Assembly: GCA_011959285.1 (NCBI GenBank)
Contig: BLLW01000030.1
Span: 1-42,304, forward strand
Reading direction: 5' to 3'
Length of the DNA stretch: 42,304 bases
Source: Lachnospiraceae bacterium
GTDB lineage: Bacteria > Bacillota > Clostridia > Lachnospirales > Lachnospiraceae
In this document: positions 24,013-32,729 of the stretch, one piece after another
How positions within the stretch are numbered: the stretch's first letter is position 1
Layout of the letters: every line of letters starts with the position of its first letter
Program-made: the position numbers and the translations under genes
The notes under the pieces: model-generated
The model's input: only the letters and a program-made list of their open reading frames with translations
Database searches by the model: none
Told to the model about the DNA's origin: nothing

Positions 24013-24858
24013 TCAGGAAAAATACTCAAATTCAAAAGAAGCCCTGTTCGTTTCAAAGGCAAACAGGGTACAGCCTTTTTTGCGGAACCGGTAGAATGCC
24101 CTACAGGATGCGCTTTCGTGAATTGTCCTTACCATGCTTCCATTTGCCGGAGCCTTAAGAGGTCGCGCAAATGCTTCCAGCAAATGGGCATCCAGTTCCA
24201 GGTCGCCCTGTACAATCCGGACCCTCTTGTTTTGAATCCGAACCACTTTGGCTCCTAAATAAGTAGCTATTCTGTACTCTTTTCCCCGCCATAATATAAC
24301 GCCAATAATGCCGGTAAAATGAACACCTGCCATGGGAATGTCCGCCACTGACAGCATCAAGGATCCGCCCCGAAAAAAGCATTGCGTCCATAGATATTCC
24401 TTGGGGAATGACCTTCCCTGGTCTCCCTCCCAATATCCCAGGGCATTCTGAAACATATATTCTTTTCCATTGATGCGCACACTTCCCATAACGGAATGCT
24501 GCATACTCCACACGCTATGACGGCACTCCATAAACGGTACCAGTGCAAATGGTCCCATGATAGGATATTTTAAAGGGGAAAGCCGCCCAAAATCCAATTT
24601 TCCCCTGATGGTTAACTGCGGCGTGCGTATTGCCAGACGAATACCTTTTTCACCGAATCGGCTTCCTCCAATAAAAATATTCTTTCTTGTCCGCCGAAAT
24701 AAATCCGCCTGAAATGTAACTGTCCAGGCATCCTCCTGCGTAATCACCTGAATAGAGCAGGTGGATTCATTTTTTGTACTATGAACGGCAGGTATTACCG
24801 CTAAGGTCTGTGTGTCGGACTGGCATTTTAAATACCAGCCATAAAAGAAATCATGCAT
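24013..24858 (-). CDS. Tocopherol-cyclase-like protein
   Basis: A 281-residue protein matching the tocopherol cyclase family: FGRLSPLKYPIMGPFALVPFM, the short CRHSVWSMQHSVMGS segment and, most telling, GYWEGDQGRSFPKEYLWTQC, the equivalent of the plant motif with a conserved FP-x3-W/Y-x2-Q. No signal peptide; the chain looks all-beta, as in the lipocalin-like plant enzyme. Clostridia do not make tocopherol, so the bacterial members must act on, or bind, some other hydrophobic molecule. ATG at 24858 follows GGAG. It stands alone, divergent from ydcF-like 25008-25751. Note the FAD desaturase-like gene 6 kb away, though no link can be shown. Confidence 0.78.
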   Translation of the reverse strand: MHDFFYGWYLKCQSDTQTLAVIPAVHSTKNESTCSIQVITQEDAWTVTFQADLFRRTRKNIFIGGSRFGEKGIRLAIRTPQLTIRGKLDFGRLSPLKYPIMGPFALVPFMECRHSVWSMQHSVMGSVRINGKEYMFQNALGYWEGDQGRSFPKEYLWTQCFFRGGSLMLSVADIPMAGVHFTGIIGVILWRGKEYRIATYLGAKVVRIQNKRVRIVQGDLELDAHLLEAFARPLKAPANGSMVRTIHESASCRAFYRFRKKGCTLFAFETNRASFEFEYFS

Positions 24859-24942
24859 ATGCTTATCTCCATGAAAAATAATATTTATTTTTCCATGGAT
24901 ACGCCAGATTTATACATTCTAGTGAAACACCGTGTAACGCTA

Positions 24943-24971
24943 ATGACAATTGCCCAGGATTATAGTATAAT
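24943..24971 (+). promoter_or_regulatory. Promoter of the YdcF-like gene
   Basis: ATGACA (24943-24948), a 17-base spacer and TATAAT (24966-24971), 37 bases before the start codon. Confidence 0.65.
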
Positions 24972-25007
24972 CACATCATTAAAGGCAACATTCAGAAGGG
25001 AGCAGCC

Positions 25008-25751
25008 ATGCATCTAATATTATTTTTACTGGGCATCATCTCAATCTGCTATTTTCTATGCATTGCATTTTTTGTGGGGCACGGAACCAACTTCTTTTTT
25101 ATATGGCTCTTAATCGGCATTGGGCTCATCACATTTGCAGCTCTTCTAAGGAAGGGATCCTGGACTGCCCATTTCCCCCTCTGGCTGCGCCGGACCTTTA
25201 CTGCGCTGGTGTGCATCGGCTTTGCCCTCTTTCTTTTCGTGCAGGGATTTATCCTCAGCGGATTTTTCCAAAAGGGACCGGAGGGACTTGATTATGTGGT
25301 AGTCTTAGGCGCGCAGATGAAAACCAGCGGACCTTCCAAAGCCCTCAAATACCGGCTGGACGAGGCTGTCCGTTATCTGGAAGCCAACCCGGACACCAAA
25401 GTCATCGTATCCGGCGGTCAGGGACCGGACGAGCCCATATCGGAAGCGCAGGGAATGTACGATTATCTGGTGAATGCAGGAATTGCGCCTGACCGGATCT
25501 TGTTAGAAGACCAGTCAAAGAACACCTTCCAGAACCTTACCTTCTCCGCGGAGTATCTGGACCCGTCTAACGACTTAGTGGGCGTGGTGAGCAACAATTT
25601 TCATATTTTCCGGGCTACCAAAATCGCCCAAAAGGCGGGCTACCAAAATGTATACGGAATTGCCGCCAAGGGAGAACCCTTTCTGCAATGCAATAATATG
25701 ATGCGGGAGTTTTTGGGCGTCGTGAAAGACTTTCTGGTTGGGAATATATGA
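25008..25751 (+). CDS. YdcF/SanA-type DUF218 membrane protein
   Basis: A 247-residue protein with three N-terminal membrane helices (about 2-22, 26-45 and 60-82) and a DUF218 domain (about 93-245). The domain shows DYVVVLGAQMKTSGPS, VIVSGGQGPDEPISEAQ, LLEDQSKNTFQNL and VVSNNFHIFRA, all standard for the ElyC/SanA/YdcF group, which is involved in envelope or lipid-carrier processes in other bacteria. The substrate is unknown. ATG at 25008 follows AAGGGAGC. The gene converges with the Bce permease, whose stop lies 6 bases after it. Confidence 0.85.
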   Translation: MHLILFLLGIISICYFLCIAFFVGHGTNFFFIWLLIGIGLITFAALLRKGSWTAHFPLWLRRTFTALVCIGFALFLFVQGFILSGFFQKGPEGLDYVVVLGAQMKTSGPSKALKYRLDEAVRYLEANPDTKVIVSGGQGPDEPISEAQGMYDYLVNAGIAPDRILLEDQSKNTFQNLTFSAEYLDPSNDLVGVVSNNFHIFRATKIAQKAGYQNVYGIAAKGEPFLQCNNMMREFLGVVKDFLVGNI

Positions 25752-25756
25752 TCCCC

Positions 25757-27754
25757 TCACCTCACAATCTTGTAGTATGTCCTAGCGGTAGTCAGATAAC
25801 TAATCCCATAAACGAAGACGAACAGCAGGCAAACCAGTGCCGTCATCAAAATCATCAGCCTGCTGTCATATAAGCCAAGCGCCGCCATCAGATTTTCCAC
25901 CATGAACATGCCTGCGCAGGTGTGCATAACTGCCCCTGCCAGGGGAAGCAGAAATACCAGCAGAATCTGCCTGTGAATCGTTCCCTTGATTTCCTTATCG
26001 CTCATCCCCACCTTCTGCATAATGGCAAAACTGTCCTGATCCTCATAGCCTTCTGAAATCTGCTTGTAATACATGATCAGGATCAGACACATAAAGAAAA
26101 TCATGCCGAACAAAATTCCTATAAACAAAAGACCTCCAAACATTGCCTTATTAATAGACCTCTCTTCCAGACCGTTTCCCACGCCGGTAAAGCCTTCCTG
26201 TGCCTGCATCCACACAGACAGCTCATTGACAAACGCTTTCTTATTCCCGTCTTTTCCTTCCAGCACCACCCCCAGCCTCTGATACCCGCTATCCAGAAAA
26301 TCTTCCACATCTGTGATGCCGTTTTCCTTTGCAAAGGCTTCCGCACATGTATTTAACGCCGCATCATCCTTTACCACAATGACAAATTCCGTTTCAAAAG
26401 TATCCTTCCCTGCCTTGGGGAAGGGATATATATGGTTTATCTCTTCCGCTACAGGCAGTTCCATTCCCATAAATACTATAGTCTCATACCCAACATCCTT
26501 TCCTTCCGAAAGAAGCAGAATCTGATTTCCCTCCAACATCTTGTTATCATTTTCCAGTCTGTTATAATCTTCCAAGGTTAAAAAATAAAGCGTAAATATG
26601 TCCTCATACCTTGCACCCTGCCGCTTTTTCCCAAACTGGTTTTCCTCTTTTTGGCAGGAGAATCTCATATAATCAAAGAGATCCTTTCTTACCGCCTGCC
26701 TGCCGTACTCATCTTCCAGCTCCGTTACCTTTGCCTCCGCCGTTTCGCGGTCAATATCCCCCTCTCCATATTCCGCCCACACATCATAGGGGTACGTATA
26801 AAGTCCCATGCCGTCAAGTCCCTTGTACAGGGTAAGGGTGCAGATCAGCGTAATAATCACCATTGTGGAAAAAATACAGATATTGGACAAACTTGCCGCA
26901 TTCTTTTTCATCCTGTAAAGCATGCCGGAAACCGTCACGAAGTTTTTGGGCTTGTAATAAAATCCCTTCTTCTTTTTTAATCCCCTAAGCAGCACGACAC
27001 TGCCGGAGGTAAACAAAAAGTACGTGCCCATGATTACCAGAAATACCGCAAGAAAAAAATCTGTAAAGATCATGCTGTTCACTTCTGACATAACGGAGGT
27101 CTTATATCCCAGCCCCAATAGAACCGCACCCAATATTCCATAGACTGCAATCAGCTTCGGCTCTTTCTCTCCCTTTTTACTTCCGGACAAAAGTTCTACC
27201 GGCTTCGACCTTCCAACCTGAAAAAGCGCATATGCCAGATTGATAAAAAAGATTGCTCCAAAAAGGAGTGCCGTGTCCTTCACCGCCTGCCAGGAAAAAA
27301 CAAATTTTAAATCCAGCGGGAGCCCGGTGACCTTAAGGAGCAGCAGAAACAGGAGCTTAGAAAGTATGCTGCCCATAAGAATCCCGCCGCACATCACGCC
27401 AAGGTAAAGCAGCAGCGTCTCCCAAAACAGCATGATTCCGATATGTCTCTTTTCCAGCCCCAGAATACTGTACAGCCCGAACTCTCTGGTACGCCTTTTT
27501 ATAAGAAAGCTATTGGCATAATATAAGAATGGGACAAGTATGATTCCAAGAAGCACCTTCCCGATGGAGAGCATCATCCACGCATAAGCTGCCTTAGGCA
27601 GATCTTTGATCAGTTCTTCATTGTAGACAATGGACGAAAATGCAAAAAAAGTGAACACCGAAAAGATACCTGCCATCATGTAAGGGTAATAGACTTTTCC
27701 ATTTTGCCCCACAGCCTTTCGTGCCAGCTGGGGCAGCAATTTCCATTTATTCAT
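25757..27754 (-). CDS. Bce-type ABC transporter permease (FtsX-like)
   Basis: A 665-residue permease with ten membrane helices: four or so in the first 240 residues, a large external domain of about 200 residues (about 315-510) between helices 7 and 8, and three at the end. The FtsX signature LIKRRTREFGLYSILGLEKRHI is near residue 85 and IMQKVGMSDKEIKG near 565. The big external loop is the antimicrobial-peptide-sensing domain in BceB-like permeases such as those for bacitracin or nisin. It overlaps the ATPase gene by 8 bases. It is last in the four-gene module. Confidence 0.88.
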   Translation of the reverse strand: MNKWKLLPQLARKAVGQNGKVYYPYMMAGIFSVFTFFAFSSIVYNEELIKDLPKAAYAWMMLSIGKVLLGIILVPFLYYANSFLIKRRTREFGLYSILGLEKRHIGIMLFWETLLLYLGVMCGGILMGSILSKLLFLLLLKVTGLPLDLKFVFSWQAVKDTALLFGAIFFINLAYALFQVGRSKPVELLSGSKKGEKEPKLIAVYGILGAVLLGLGYKTSVMSEVNSMIFTDFFLAVFLVIMGTYFLFTSGSVVLLRGLKKKKGFYYKPKNFVTVSGMLYRMKKNAASLSNICIFSTMVIITLICTLTLYKGLDGMGLYTYPYDVWAEYGEGDIDRETAEAKVTELEDEYGRQAVRKDLFDYMRFSCQKEENQFGKKRQGARYEDIFTLYFLTLEDYNRLENDNKMLEGNQILLLSEGKDVGYETIVFMGMELPVAEEINHIYPFPKAGKDTFETEFVIVVKDDAALNTCAEAFAKENGITDVEDFLDSGYQRLGVVLEGKDGNKKAFVNELSVWMQAQEGFTGVGNGLEERSINKAMFGGLLFIGILFGMIFFMCLILIMYYKQISEGYEDQDSFAIMQKVGMSDKEIKGTIHRQILLVFLLPLAGAVMHTCAGMFMVENLMAALGLYDSRLMILMTALVCLLFVFVYGISYLTTARTYYKIVR

Positions 27755-28577
27755 CCTCTGATTCCTCCCTGCCGTTTGCTACAGCCCCGCTTTCTCTCAT
27801 TTCCTGCAGACTGCCGCCATTTTCGCCTTCTGCCTGCAGTACGGTGAGCGTATCTGAAATCATTTTGTACATGGTGTCTTTGTTCCGGTTCCCCCTATAA
27901 ATCTGGTGAAATACGCAGCCATCCTTGATGAATAAAATACGTCCTGCATGACTTGCCGCCTGTATGCTGTGGGTCACCATCAATATCGTCTGCCCTTCCT
28001 CGTTGATCTCCTGAAACAGATTCAAAAGCTTTCCGGAAGCCTTGGAATCCAGTGCGCCGGTAGGTTCATCTGCCAAGACGATATCCGGCTGGGTAATCAG
28101 TGCCCGGCAGACCGCCGCTCTCTGCTTTTGCCCGCCTGAGACTTCATAAGGATACTTTTCCAAAAGGTCCAGTATGGATAGCTTCTGTGCCAGCGGGAGC
28201 AGCCGCTTTTCCATGGTCTCATACTTTACCCCTGCCAGCACCAGCGGAAGGAAAATATTATCCTTAAGAGACATGGTATCGAGGAGATTGAAATCCTGAA
28301 ATACAAATCCCAAATGATTCCTTCTGAACGCACACAGTTCCCTTTGCTTTACCGTTCCTAAGTCCTTTCCTTTCAAAATCACCTTTCCGCTGGTGGGCTT
28401 GTCCAAGGAGGCAAGGATATTGAGCAGGGTCGTTTTGCCCGAGCCCGATTCTCCCATAATCGCCACATATTCGCCTTCCTCCACAGAAAAATTTACATCA
28501 TTCAAAGCATGGACCTTAAGCGCACCGAACCGCGCCGTGTATACTCTCTTAATATTTTTGACTTCTAAAAGCGCCAT
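27747..28577 (-). CDS. Bce-type ABC transporter ATP-binding protein
   Basis: A 276-residue ATPase (BceA-like). Walker A is GESGSGKTT with Lys48; Q-loop FQDFNLLDTMSLKDN; signature VSGGQKQR; Walker B IVLADEPTGALD; H-loop VTHS. The C-terminal 45 residues after the core are an Asn/Glu-rich tail not seen in the shortest homologues. It energises the permease for target-protective removal of antimicrobial peptides and, in the known systems, controls the kinase activity. The ATG is preceded by AAGGAGAAG and by the direct-repeat promoter at 28613-28680. Confidence 0.93.
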   Translation of the reverse strand: MALLEVKNIKRVYTARFGALKVHALNDVNFSVEEGEYVAIMGESGSGKTTLLNILASLDKPTSGKVILKGKDLGTVKQRELCAFRRNHLGFVFQDFNLLDTMSLKDNIFLPLVLAGVKYETMEKRLLPLAQKLSILDLLEKYPYEVSGGQKQRAAVCRALITQPDIVLADEPTGALDSKASGKLLNLFQEINEEGQTILMVTHSIQAASHAGRILFIKDGCVFHQIYRGNRNKDTMYKMISDTLTVLQAEGENGGSLQEMRESGAVANGREESEDE

Positions 28578-28612
28578 ATCATCTTCTCCTTACGTTTCTT
28601 TAATCTGATTCC

Positions 28613-28680
28613 ATTATAAGAAAAAGGAAAATGCGCTGCCATGCATCCGGCTTACATTTCCCTTTTCTAAACTTACATTT
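28613..28680 (-). promoter_or_regulatory. Response-regulator-type promoter in front of the Bce transporter genes
   Basis: On the minus strand two identical AAATGTAAG boxes (28672-28680 and 28651-28659) lie 21 bases apart, two helical turns, upstream of a perfect TATAAT (28613-28618) that has no credible -35 box. This is the layout of a promoter that needs an activator, most simply the response regulator at 29705-30382. A weaker third copy may overlap the kinase stop codon at 28683-28691. Confidence 0.6.
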
Positions 28681-28683
28681 TTG

Positions 28684-29715
28684 TCACATTTCCTGACAAA
28701 AGCCTAAAAGAATCTTCGTCCCTTCTTTTTCCCGTGACTTGACCATGATGGTATGGTTCAGCCGCCCCATAATCTGACTGCACAGATAAAGACCGATGCC
28801 GGTCGACTTCTTGTCCATCCTTCCATTATATCCCGTAAATCCCCTTTCAAAGATGCGGGGAAGGTCTTCCCTGCGGATGCCGATTCCGGTGTCTTCTATC
28901 ACCATATACATTACTGTGCCTGTCTTCCTCTCTCCCCTTTCGTCTGCTCCGTAAATGGATATGCCGCCCTCTTTTGTATACTTTATGGCATTGGACAAAA
29001 TCTGTTCTATTACAAAGGAAATCCATTTTTCGTCGGTAACAGCCTTTAAAGAAAAATCCTCTAAGGAAAAAGAAAGACCGCTTCCGATAAACAGAACCGC
29101 ATACTTGCGTACCGCCTGCTTTACGACTTCGTGAATTTCTATTTTTTTGAATGCTAAGTCCGAGGACAGACTGTCTAATCTGGCATAGCAAAGCGCCATC
29201 TCCGCATACTGCTCAATCTTAAACAGCTCCTCCGCAGCCTGCTTTCCCACCGGACCTGCACCTGTCTCCTGCACATCTTCAAGCAAAAGGTGCATAGCCG
29301 CAATAGGCGTTTTGATCTGGTGGATCCACATGGTGTAATAATCCGCCATATCCTGTTTCTTTTCGTCATACTCCGTGACTGCCCGGCGCACATCTTCCTC
29401 CCCCGCTGAAACAATCTGGCGATAAATTGCTTCCTTCAAATTATCCGCCTCCGGAAGGCTGCTTTCCCTGGCGCCTTCTTTCAAGACCGTCTCCGCCAGT
29501 TTTAAGCACTTCTTTCTATAACAAACAAAATCATACGCCGTGCAGACGCCAGCCAAAGCAAAAGCCAGCACCAGTCCATAGGACATATTGGCGATTGCAT
29601 CCTCATAGGCATACAGACCTGCCAGAAAAAACAAGATCAATATACTGAGAATGTAGAGGGCAGCATAAGGAATATGCTCTTTAATATACGCTTTTACAAT
29701 CTCCCTATTCGCCAA
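28684..29715 (-). CDS. Bce-type sensor histidine kinase
   Basis: A 343-residue intramembrane-sensing kinase: two close membrane helices (about 17-36 and 45-63) with almost no external part, so it must perceive peptides through the ABC transporter. The phosphoacceptor is H132 in MWIHQIKTPIAA, and the ATPase domain has ILSNAIKYTKEGG (N box), DTGIGIRREDLPRIFERGF and GIGLYLC. The start codon is TTG at 29715, inside the end of the regulator gene, with an 11-base overlap. That overlap couples translation of the two. Confidence 0.93.
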   Translation of the reverse strand: MANREIVKAYIKEHIPYAALYILSILILFFLAGLYAYEDAIANMSYGLVLAFALAGVCTAYDFVCYRKKCLKLAETVLKEGARESSLPEADNLKEAIYRQIVSAGEEDVRRAVTEYDEKKQDMADYYTMWIHQIKTPIAAMHLLLEDVQETGAGPVGKQAAEELFKIEQYAEMALCYARLDSLSSDLAFKKIEIHEVVKQAVRKYAVLFIGSGLSFSLEDFSLKAVTDEKWISFVIEQILSNAIKYTKEGGISIYGADERGERKTGTVMYMVIEDTGIGIRREDLPRIFERGFTGYNGRMDKKSTGIGLYLCSQIMGRLNHTIMVKSREKEGTKILLGFCQEM

Positions 29716-30382
29716 GCTGATACCCCACTTTCTTTTTTGTTACAATCGTCACCGTGATCTTTGCCTCCTCAATCTTTTTCCGCAAACGATTCATATTCAC
29801 TGTGAGCGTATTGTCATCCACGAAACATTCATCATCCCACAGCCGCTTCATCATATTTTCACGGGAAACCACCCCGCCTGCATTTTCAAACAGAAGCTGC
29901 ATGATCCTAAATTCATTTCTGGTAAGTTCCAGCCTTTTATCCTGATAGGAAAGAGACATATCACTCAGATTCAGCAGAACATCTTTGTACTCCAGCACGG
30001 AAGGCTGATTCTGGAATGAATAAGTCCTTCTTAAAATCGCCTGTACCTTCGCCGCCAGCACTTCCAAGTCAAAGGGCTTTGCAATAAAATCGTCCCCTCC
30101 CATGTTCACCGCCATCACGATATTCATATTATCGGCGGCAGACGAGATAAAAATAATCGGCACCTGAGAGTTCTTCCTAATTTCTCCGCACCAATAATAA
30201 CCATTATAAAAGGGAAGCCCTATATCCATCAACACCAGATGCGGATCGAACCGGGCAAATTCCTGCACCACATTTGCAAAGTCTGCTGCACATGCCACCT
30301 CATAGCCCCACTTTTCAAGATGCTTTTTCACTTTTTCGGATATCTTTTGATCGTCTTCTACAATCAGGATACGGAACATCAT
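29705..30382 (-). CDS. Bce-type OmpR-family response regulator
   Basis: A 225-residue regulator: receiver domain in residues 1-118 with the acidic pocket EDD at 9-11 and the phosphoacceptor D53 (LMDIGLP), conserved Ser/Lys further on (FIAKPFD), and a winged-helix DNA-binding domain from about 130 (LSLSYQDKRLELTRNEF, DDNTLTVNMNRLRKK). ATG at 30382 is chosen because GAGGT lies 8 bases upstream; the frame opens 15 bases earlier. First gene of the four-gene module. It is the likely activator of the promoter at 28613-28680. Confidence 0.93.
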   Translation of the reverse strand: MMFRILIVEDDQKISEKVKKHLEKWGYEVACAADFANVVQEFARFDPHLVLMDIGLPFYNGYYWCGEIRKNSQVPIIFISSAADNMNIVMAVNMGGDDFIAKPFDLEVLAAKVQAILRRTYSFQNQPSVLEYKDVLLNLSDMSLSYQDKRLELTRNEFRIMQLLFENAGGVVSRENMMKRLWDDECFVDDNTLTVNMNRLRKKIEEAKITVTIVTKKKVGYQLGE

Positions 30383-30406
30383 TCTTGACCTCATCATCTT
30401 TTTGAA

Positions 30407-30459
30407 GTTGCAGTTTAGCCCGCAATCCCTCCTGCACCCCTTGCGGGTTAAGCAGCAAC
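30407..30459 (-). promoter_or_regulatory. Leader hairpin of the Bce regulator gene
   Basis: Two 19-base arms (30407-30425 and 30441-30459) pair at 16 positions around a 15-base purine-rich loop in the RNA. A TATAAT box lies just upstream at 30470-30475 within a TGCTATAATAGCA palindrome. No T run follows the hairpin and the ribosome binding site is outside it. Confidence 0.5.
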
Positions 30460-30613
30460 CCTTTTTGCTATTATAGCATTTGATGGTGGATTACTTCATT
30501 ATTATTTCCTTAAGATACTCCTGTATTTTCGTTGAGTAAATAACTCTATCTTTTTTATCCTCTCTATGTTAATGTTAAGTCAATACTCAATATCTTTGCA
30601 AAGGAGTGTTTCC

Positions 30614-31192
30614 ATGACACGGAAAGAGCAGAAAGAATTTAGGAGACAACAGATTTTCCAGACAGCGCTTTGTTTGTTCGTGCAGCAAGGCTATTATGGC
30701 ACAAAGACAAGCCAGATTTCCAAATGCGCCGGAATCAGCGAAGGATTACTATTCCATTATTTCCCCACCAAGGAAAATCTTTTGGAGGAACTGGTGCGTT
30801 TCGGCGTTACAGGAATGCAGATGCCTGCACAGATAGACGCAGCAAACGGTCTGGATTTCTTTTACCAGTTTCTTATCCTATTATTCCAGTTTTTAAAGCA
30901 AAATCCTTTTGTCGCCCAAATGTTTATTTTTATGGCGCATGTAGTTAAATCTGAGGATATTCCTCCGCACATCCGGCAAATGGCGGTTTCCGTAGATCCC
31001 GTACAGGACAGCTGCCGCAGAATCAAAGAAGGACAGGCAGATGGCAGCATCCGTCCCGGAGATCCAATGGCATTGTCAAATTTGTACTGGTGCTGCGTTC
31101 ATGGTCTTATGGAACAATATTCTTTAAATCCTGACATCCCTCTGCCGAATCCGGAATGGATTTTAGATATACTTCGTGCAAAAACGCTTTAG
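30614..31192 (+). CDS. TetR/AcrR-family regulator
   Basis: A 192-residue repressor-type protein with the N-terminal helix-turn-helix (FRRQQIFQTALCLFVQQGYYGTKTSQISKCAGISEGLLFHYFPTKENLL split here over residues 9-55, key elements GYYGT, ISEGLLFHYF) and an all-helical ligand domain. The ATG at 30614 is chosen for its AAAGGAG site; the frame opens 48 bases earlier in a region with no binding site. It is followed after 12 bases by the FAD oxidoreductase gene, its most likely target. The upstream region has GAGT-AAATA-ACTC (30534-30546), a small dyad. Confidence 0.9.
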   Translation: MTRKEQKEFRRQQIFQTALCLFVQQGYYGTKTSQISKCAGISEGLLFHYFPTKENLLEELVRFGVTGMQMPAQIDAANGLDFFYQFLILLFQFLKQNPFVAQMFIFMAHVVKSEDIPPHIRQMAVSVDPVQDSCRRIKEGQADGSIRPGDPMALSNLYWCCVHGLMEQYSLNPDIPLPNPEWILDILRAKTL

Positions 31193-31204
31193 AATGGAGG
31201 AAAA

Positions 31205-32719
31205 ATGAACACAACTGCAAAACAAAAAATTGATAAAAAAATCGTAATTATAGGCGGCGGCATTGCCGGGCTGTCGGCTGGTATCTATGGATGCCGTGCT
31301 GGCTATGAGGTGGAAATCTACGAAAAGAATCCCGTCGCCGGAGGTCAGTGCATGGGCTGGAACCGCAAGGGATGTCACATCGACAACTGCATCCACTGGC
31401 TTACAGGCACCAAAAAAGGCTCCTCCCTGTATGAAGTGTGGGAGACTATAGGCGCGCTTGATGAAAACACGCAATTTGTAGGCGACGATCTGTTCTACAC
31501 CACCGTCCTAAACGGTCAGCGCATGACCTTGTGGAAGGATTTGGAACGGACAGAGGCAGAACTTCTGGCATTATCCCCTGAGGATGCAGATGAAATCAAG
31601 AAATTTATTCAGCATGTACGATATGCCTCGGAATGCGAAGTGCCTGCTGAGAAGCCCATGGAAGCTATGAGCATCAAAGACTATATCCGTCTGGGTGCTT
31701 CCATGGCATATATGCCAAAAGTAACGAAAGAATACGGCTCTATTGACTTACAGGATCTGGCAGCACGTTTCAAGCATCCACTGCTTAAAGTACTTTTCAC
31801 CGACTATATTCCGAAAGAATACGTAGCAAGCTCCTTTCTGGTTTCCTACGGCACCATGGTATCAGGCAACGGCGAAATTCCCTCAGGCGGTTCTCTCGCC
31901 ATGGTAAACCGTATAGTTGAAAGATTCCGCCAGATGGGAGGAAAGTTATACTTAAACTCCCCCGTTGCAAGCGTATTAATTGAGAACGGAAAGGCTGTCG
32001 GCATCGAACTGCAGGACCGGAGGCATATCATGGCGGACTATGTAATTTCTGCTACAGATACCATGGAGATGTTCAGCCATTTGATTGGCAAAGAATATAT
32101 GAGCAAGAAATGGCAGTCCTGTTACAGCGACAGCAAAACTTACCCCCTTTTCAGCGGAATGCAGGCGGCATTCGTAGTTGACCGTGATGCTTACAGTGAA
32201 CGGGGCACCATATTCTTTGACTGCAGCCCCATCGAATCAGGGGGCAGCAGCACCTGCCGGATGTCGGTTAAAAGCTATGACTACGAACCCTCCTTCGCAC
32301 CGGAGGGAAAAACGGTGATCCAAATCAACATTGCACAGTATGATGCAGAATATCTGTATTGGAAAAGCCTGTCAAGGGAAACCTATGTGGAAGAAAAGAA
32401 ACGAATTTTACACGCAATAGAAGAGCGCCTGTACCAACAGTTTCCTTCTCTGAAAGGGCATATTGAAGTCCTGGACTGCTGGACACCTCTTACCTACGAA
32501 CGGTACTGTAATGCCTACCACGGTGCTTACATGAGTTTCACCACGAAAAAGGGCGTCAAATCCTTCCGCACAAAAAGAACCGTTAAGGGCGTGAAGAACT
32601 TTTATATAGCAAGCCAATGGCTCATGGCACCGGGAGGATTACCTGTAGCCGCCACATCCGGCAAGTTTGCTATTTGGTGGATAGCAAAAAGAGATAAACG
32701 TAAACTATTTCTCAAATGA
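31205..32719 (+). CDS. Phytoene-desaturase-like FAD-dependent oxidoreductase
   Basis: A 504-residue flavoprotein of the CrtI/amine-oxidase superfamily. The N-terminal Rossmann motif is IVIIGGGIAGLSAGIYGCRAG followed by EIYEKNPVAGGQC, and the C-terminal FAD motif is SQWLMAPGGLPVAATSG near residue 480. This family dehydrogenates or isomerises carotenoids and related lipids, and its many gut-clostridial members have unknown substrates. No carotenoid synthase (CrtB/CrtM) is seen nearby. The start follows GGAGG. It lies 12 bases after the TetR gene and 10 bases before the AraC gene, so the three form one operon. Confidence 0.85.
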   Translation: MNTTAKQKIDKKIVIIGGGIAGLSAGIYGCRAGYEVEIYEKNPVAGGQCMGWNRKGCHIDNCIHWLTGTKKGSSLYEVWETIGALDENTQFVGDDLFYTTVLNGQRMTLWKDLERTEAELLALSPEDADEIKKFIQHVRYASECEVPAEKPMEAMSIKDYIRLGASMAYMPKVTKEYGSIDLQDLAARFKHPLLKVLFTDYIPKEYVASSFLVSYGTMVSGNGEIPSGGSLAMVNRIVERFRQMGGKLYLNSPVASVLIENGKAVGIELQDRRHIMADYVISATDTMEMFSHLIGKEYMSKKWQSCYSDSKTYPLFSGMQAAFVVDRDAYSERGTIFFDCSPIESGGSSTCRMSVKSYDYEPSFAPEGKTVIQINIAQYDAEYLYWKSLSRETYVEEKKRILHAIEERLYQQFPSLKGHIEVLDCWTPLTYERYCNAYHGAYMSFTTKKGVKSFRTKRTVKGVKNFYIASQWLMAPGGLPVAATSGKFAIWWIAKRDKRKLFLK

Positions 32720-32729
32720 GGATTCAATC

